Below are positions 62,122 through 64,000 of a stretch of DNA of 64,000 bases, piece by piece. Location: the NCBI RefSeq assembly GCF_913777145.1, contig NZ_CAJYPS010000034.1, forward strand, positions 1-64,000, read 5' to 3'. Every line of letters starts with the position of its first letter. Within the stretch, counting starts at the first letter, position 1. The notes under the pieces are model-generated. The model searched no databases. It was not told the origin of the DNA and saw only the letters and a program-made list of their open reading frames with translations. A program made the translations under genes and the position numbers. Source of the stretch: an uncultured Roseateles sp. (lineage in GTDB: Bacteria > Pseudomonadota > Gammaproteobacteria > Burkholderiales > Burkholderiaceae_C).

Positions 62122-64000
62122 TCAGAACGAGTAGCTCACGCCCAGCTTGAACTGGCGCATCGGACCACGCACCCCGGTCTTGGTGTCGAAGTGGGCGTTG
62201 TCACCGCCCAGCGCATTGGCCGGCGGCGTGGAAGGGCCACCGACCCAGTCGTCGTAATAGCCCCAGTTGGCGGTGTTGAACAGATTCAGCACATCCAGCC
62301 GCACCTGCAGTTCGCCGCCGTACACCTTGATGTTCTTGGCCAGTGCCACGTCGAACTGCTTGAACGCGTTGGAGTCGCGCTTCACGTAGACGCATTGGCC
62401 CTGGCTGGTGTCGCTGGGGAAGCCCAGGTGGCAGTCCGTCACCTGACGCGGCTGGCCGCTGCCCAGCGTGATCTTGCCCGACAGCTGCAGACCCCAGGGC
62501 AAACGGTCGGTCAGGCCACCGATCACGAGGCGGTCGCGCTCGGCGTCCTTGCTGGGGTTGAAGCCGTGCGTGGACTTGCCATAGGTCCAGTCGAAGATGT
62601 CATCGGTCCAGGCATTGCTGTTGGTCTTCGCATCGGTGTGCGTGTAGGCAATGGTCACGCTCCAGCCGCTGGCCGGCGTGTAGGGCTTCTCCAAAGACAG
62701 GAACAGGCTGCTGGACTTGTTCTCGCCGACAAAGTCACCGAGCACCAGCGTGCCATAGCCGTTTGGGCCGCCCCACAGCGGGTCGATGGGGTTTTGCTTG
62801 CCCCAACCGCCGTTGGGGTCCCGGTTGCCCCCGAACCAGATGAACTGGTTCTTGGCATGCACGTTGGACAGCGCAACGTCCATATTCCATTCACCCAGCG
62901 CCTGGCGCAGGCCGATGCTCATCTGATCGGCAAAGGGCATCTTGAAATCATTCTTGATCAGCCAGATTTCGCCACCGGGCTGAGCGTTCTTCTGCAGCTC
63001 ATCCAGCGCGTTGTTGGCCATGCGGCGGTCGTAGCTGCGTCCCCAGCCGCCGTAGATCACGGTCGCCTTGTCACCCTTGACGTCGTAGGACGCACCCAGG
63101 CGGGGTGCGAACGCGCCCTTGAACGGTTTGCGCGAGCTGCCGTTGGAGATGAAATCCTCGATGTTGATGCCGCCCTTGGCCAGCGACTGCGCGTAGGTCT
63201 GGCCGGCAGGCGCGGTGATGCCGGCGATGGTGCGGCCATCCAGGCCGCGCAGCGCCGCCACGCGGTCGGCCGGGGTGACATAGCTGTTGTTCAGCATGTT
63301 GTCTTCATAGTCCCAGCGCGCGCCGAGGTTGAGCTCCAGCTGCTTGGTGAGCTTCCAGTCGTCCTGCAGGTACAGGCCGTACTGCTTATTGCTGAAGTTG
63401 GCCGATGCGCTGGGAATCGCCGCGGTGATCTCGCACTGGTCGCTCTTGAGCCCGTTGCTGCTCACATTGGTGCCGGTGCAGGTCAGGCCGTTGAAGTAGG
63501 GCTGGCCGGTCAGCGTGTTCAACACCGTGTTGATCGTGGGCACGCGGAAGGCCGTGCCACTGAGTTCGTACTTCATGGCCTTGACCTGCACGCCGCCCTT
63601 GATCACGTGACCCGCGATGCCGGTGTAGCTCAGGTCGTCCTTGAGATAGGTGCCGCGCTGTCGACGGTCCTGAGCGTTGGGCGAGCCGCCGGTGAAGAAG
63701 ATGTCCTGCACATTCGCCAGCGAGTTCGTCGGCGAATACTTGTAGCGCACCTGCGGGTCGCTGGAGTCCGACTGCGGATTCCAGCGCGAGCTCTCCCAGC
63801 CTATGCGGGCCTCGTTCAGCCAGCGATCACCCGTGTACTCGTGGGTCAGGTCCACGTGGTACTCGTTGTTGTTGTTGTTGATCGCTGTGCTGGGCGCGAA
63901 ACGGTCGCCGTCCACCGCGTAGCTGGTCTCCTTGCGCAGCGTGGTGGACAGATCCAGACGCTGGCGGCTGTCGATCTCGGCCGAGAGCTTGCCGAACAGC
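62122..64000 (-). CDS. TonB-dependent receptor, C-terminal part (Oar-like)
   Basis: The frame is open from the stop at 62122 to the window's right edge, giving about 626 residues; the N-terminal plug and signal peptide lie outside. The visible part is a beta-barrel with alternating strands, many Tyr/Asp/Asn turns and a C-terminal Phe (FKLGVSYSF). Features such as LNLFNTANWGYYDDW near the end fit the Oar/carboxypeptidase-regulatory TonB receptors. It would import glucan fragments across the outer membrane using TonB energy. It is the first visible gene of the glucan locus on the minus strand. Confidence 0.85.
   Translation of the reverse strand, partial: LFGKLSAEIDSRQRLDLSTTLRKETSYAVDGDRFAPSTAINNNNNEYHVDLTHEYTGDRWLNEARIGWESSRWNPQSDSSDPQVRYKYSPTNSLANVQDIFFTGGSPNAQDRRQRGTYLKDDLSYTGIAGHVIKGGVQVKAMKYELSGTAFRVPTINTVLNTLTGQPYFNGLTCTGTNVSSNGLKSDQCEITAAIPSASANFSNKQYGLYLQDDWKLTKQLELNLGARWDYEDNMLNNSYVTPADRVAALRGLDGRTIAGITAPAGQTYAQSLAKGGINIEDFISNGSSRKPFKGAFAPRLGASYDVKGDKATVIYGGWGRSYDRRMANNALDELQKNAQPGGEIWLIKNDFKMPFADQMSIGLRQALGEWNMDVALSNVHAKNQFIWFGGNRDPNGGWGKQNPIDPLWGGPNGYGTLVLGDFVGENKSSSLFLSLEKPYTPASGWSVTIAYTHTDAKTNSNAWTDDIFDWTYGKSTHGFNPSKDAERDRLVIGGLTDRLPWGLQLSGKITLGSGQPRQVTDCHLGFPSDTSQGQCVYVKRDSNAFKQFDVALAKNIKVYGGELQVRLDVLNLFNTANWGYYDDWVGGPSTPPANALGGDNAHFDTKTGVRGPMRQFKLGVSYSF

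Noticed and set aside
63863-63881. Short GTT trinucleotide run in the TonB receptor gene (five Asn codons)
   Set aside because: Changes in copy number would stay in frame, so it cannot switch the gene on and off; it is too short to call a phase-variable tract.

Overview
The window is GC-rich chromosomal DNA from a beta-proteobacterium, most likely Burkholderiales of the Roseateles/Mitsuaria/Rubrivivax kind. The evidence is conserved gene neighbourhoods (petABC-sspA-sspB, Nif3-DegS-tatCBA, argB-pyrimidine 5'-nucleotidase-slmA, secA next to dciA), codons strongly biased to G/C in third position, and five PEP-CTERM exported proteins. No rRNA, CRISPR array, transposase or integrase gene was seen.

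Layout. 0-12.6 kb: the end of a YcnI-like gene, a secreted hypothetical, three PEP-CTERM proteins, a hemerythrin protein, a MalT-like LuxR regulator, a SAM methyltransferase, a LysR gene divergent from a secreted AHL-lactonase-like metallo-hydrolase, a histidine phosphatase and truD. 13.0-15.7 kb: an AT-richer, probably acquired two-gene operon coding for a GNAT-PIN-GNAT-like-PUA-like fusion protein and an ASCH-domain protein. 15.9-24 kb: GNATs, a carboxylesterase followed by a ~165-bp imperfect palindrome, a membrane protein with a SPOR-like tail, prolyl oligopeptidase, argJ and two PEP-CTERM genes. 24.2-31.9 kb: secA, dciA, tRNA-Thr, sspB, sspA and the cytochrome bc1 operon. 32-49 kb: mscL, a DUF1631 gene, pdxA, a BaiN-like flavoprotein, Nif3, a DegS-like protease, tatCBA, hinT, a fused hisIE, a Nudix gene, a DUF815 ATPase, slmA, an orphan response regulator, the nucleotidase, argB, a CDF transporter, dtd and a cupin. 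49-50 kb: two AT-richer orphan genes with integron-like core motifs beside one of them.

50-64 kb is a polysaccharide-use locus on the minus strand, best read as beta-1,2-glucan (SGL-type) catabolism. It has a TonB-dependent receptor (incomplete at the window edge), a GH144-type endo-glucanase, an ABC substrate-binding lipoprotein with two permeases (no ATPase gene in view), a 991-residue carbohydrate-binding/six-hairpin glycosidase-like protein of unassigned family, an esterase lipoprotein and a GH94 phosphorylase of the 1,2-beta-oligoglucan phosphorylase type. Most of its genes overlap by 1-4 bases. A ~490-bp inverted repeat made of two head-to-head copies of an intergenic element splits the locus in two.

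The items most worth following up are the GNAT-PIN-PUA/ASCH operon, the unassigned 991-residue protein of the glucan locus, and the large palindromic intergenic elements.
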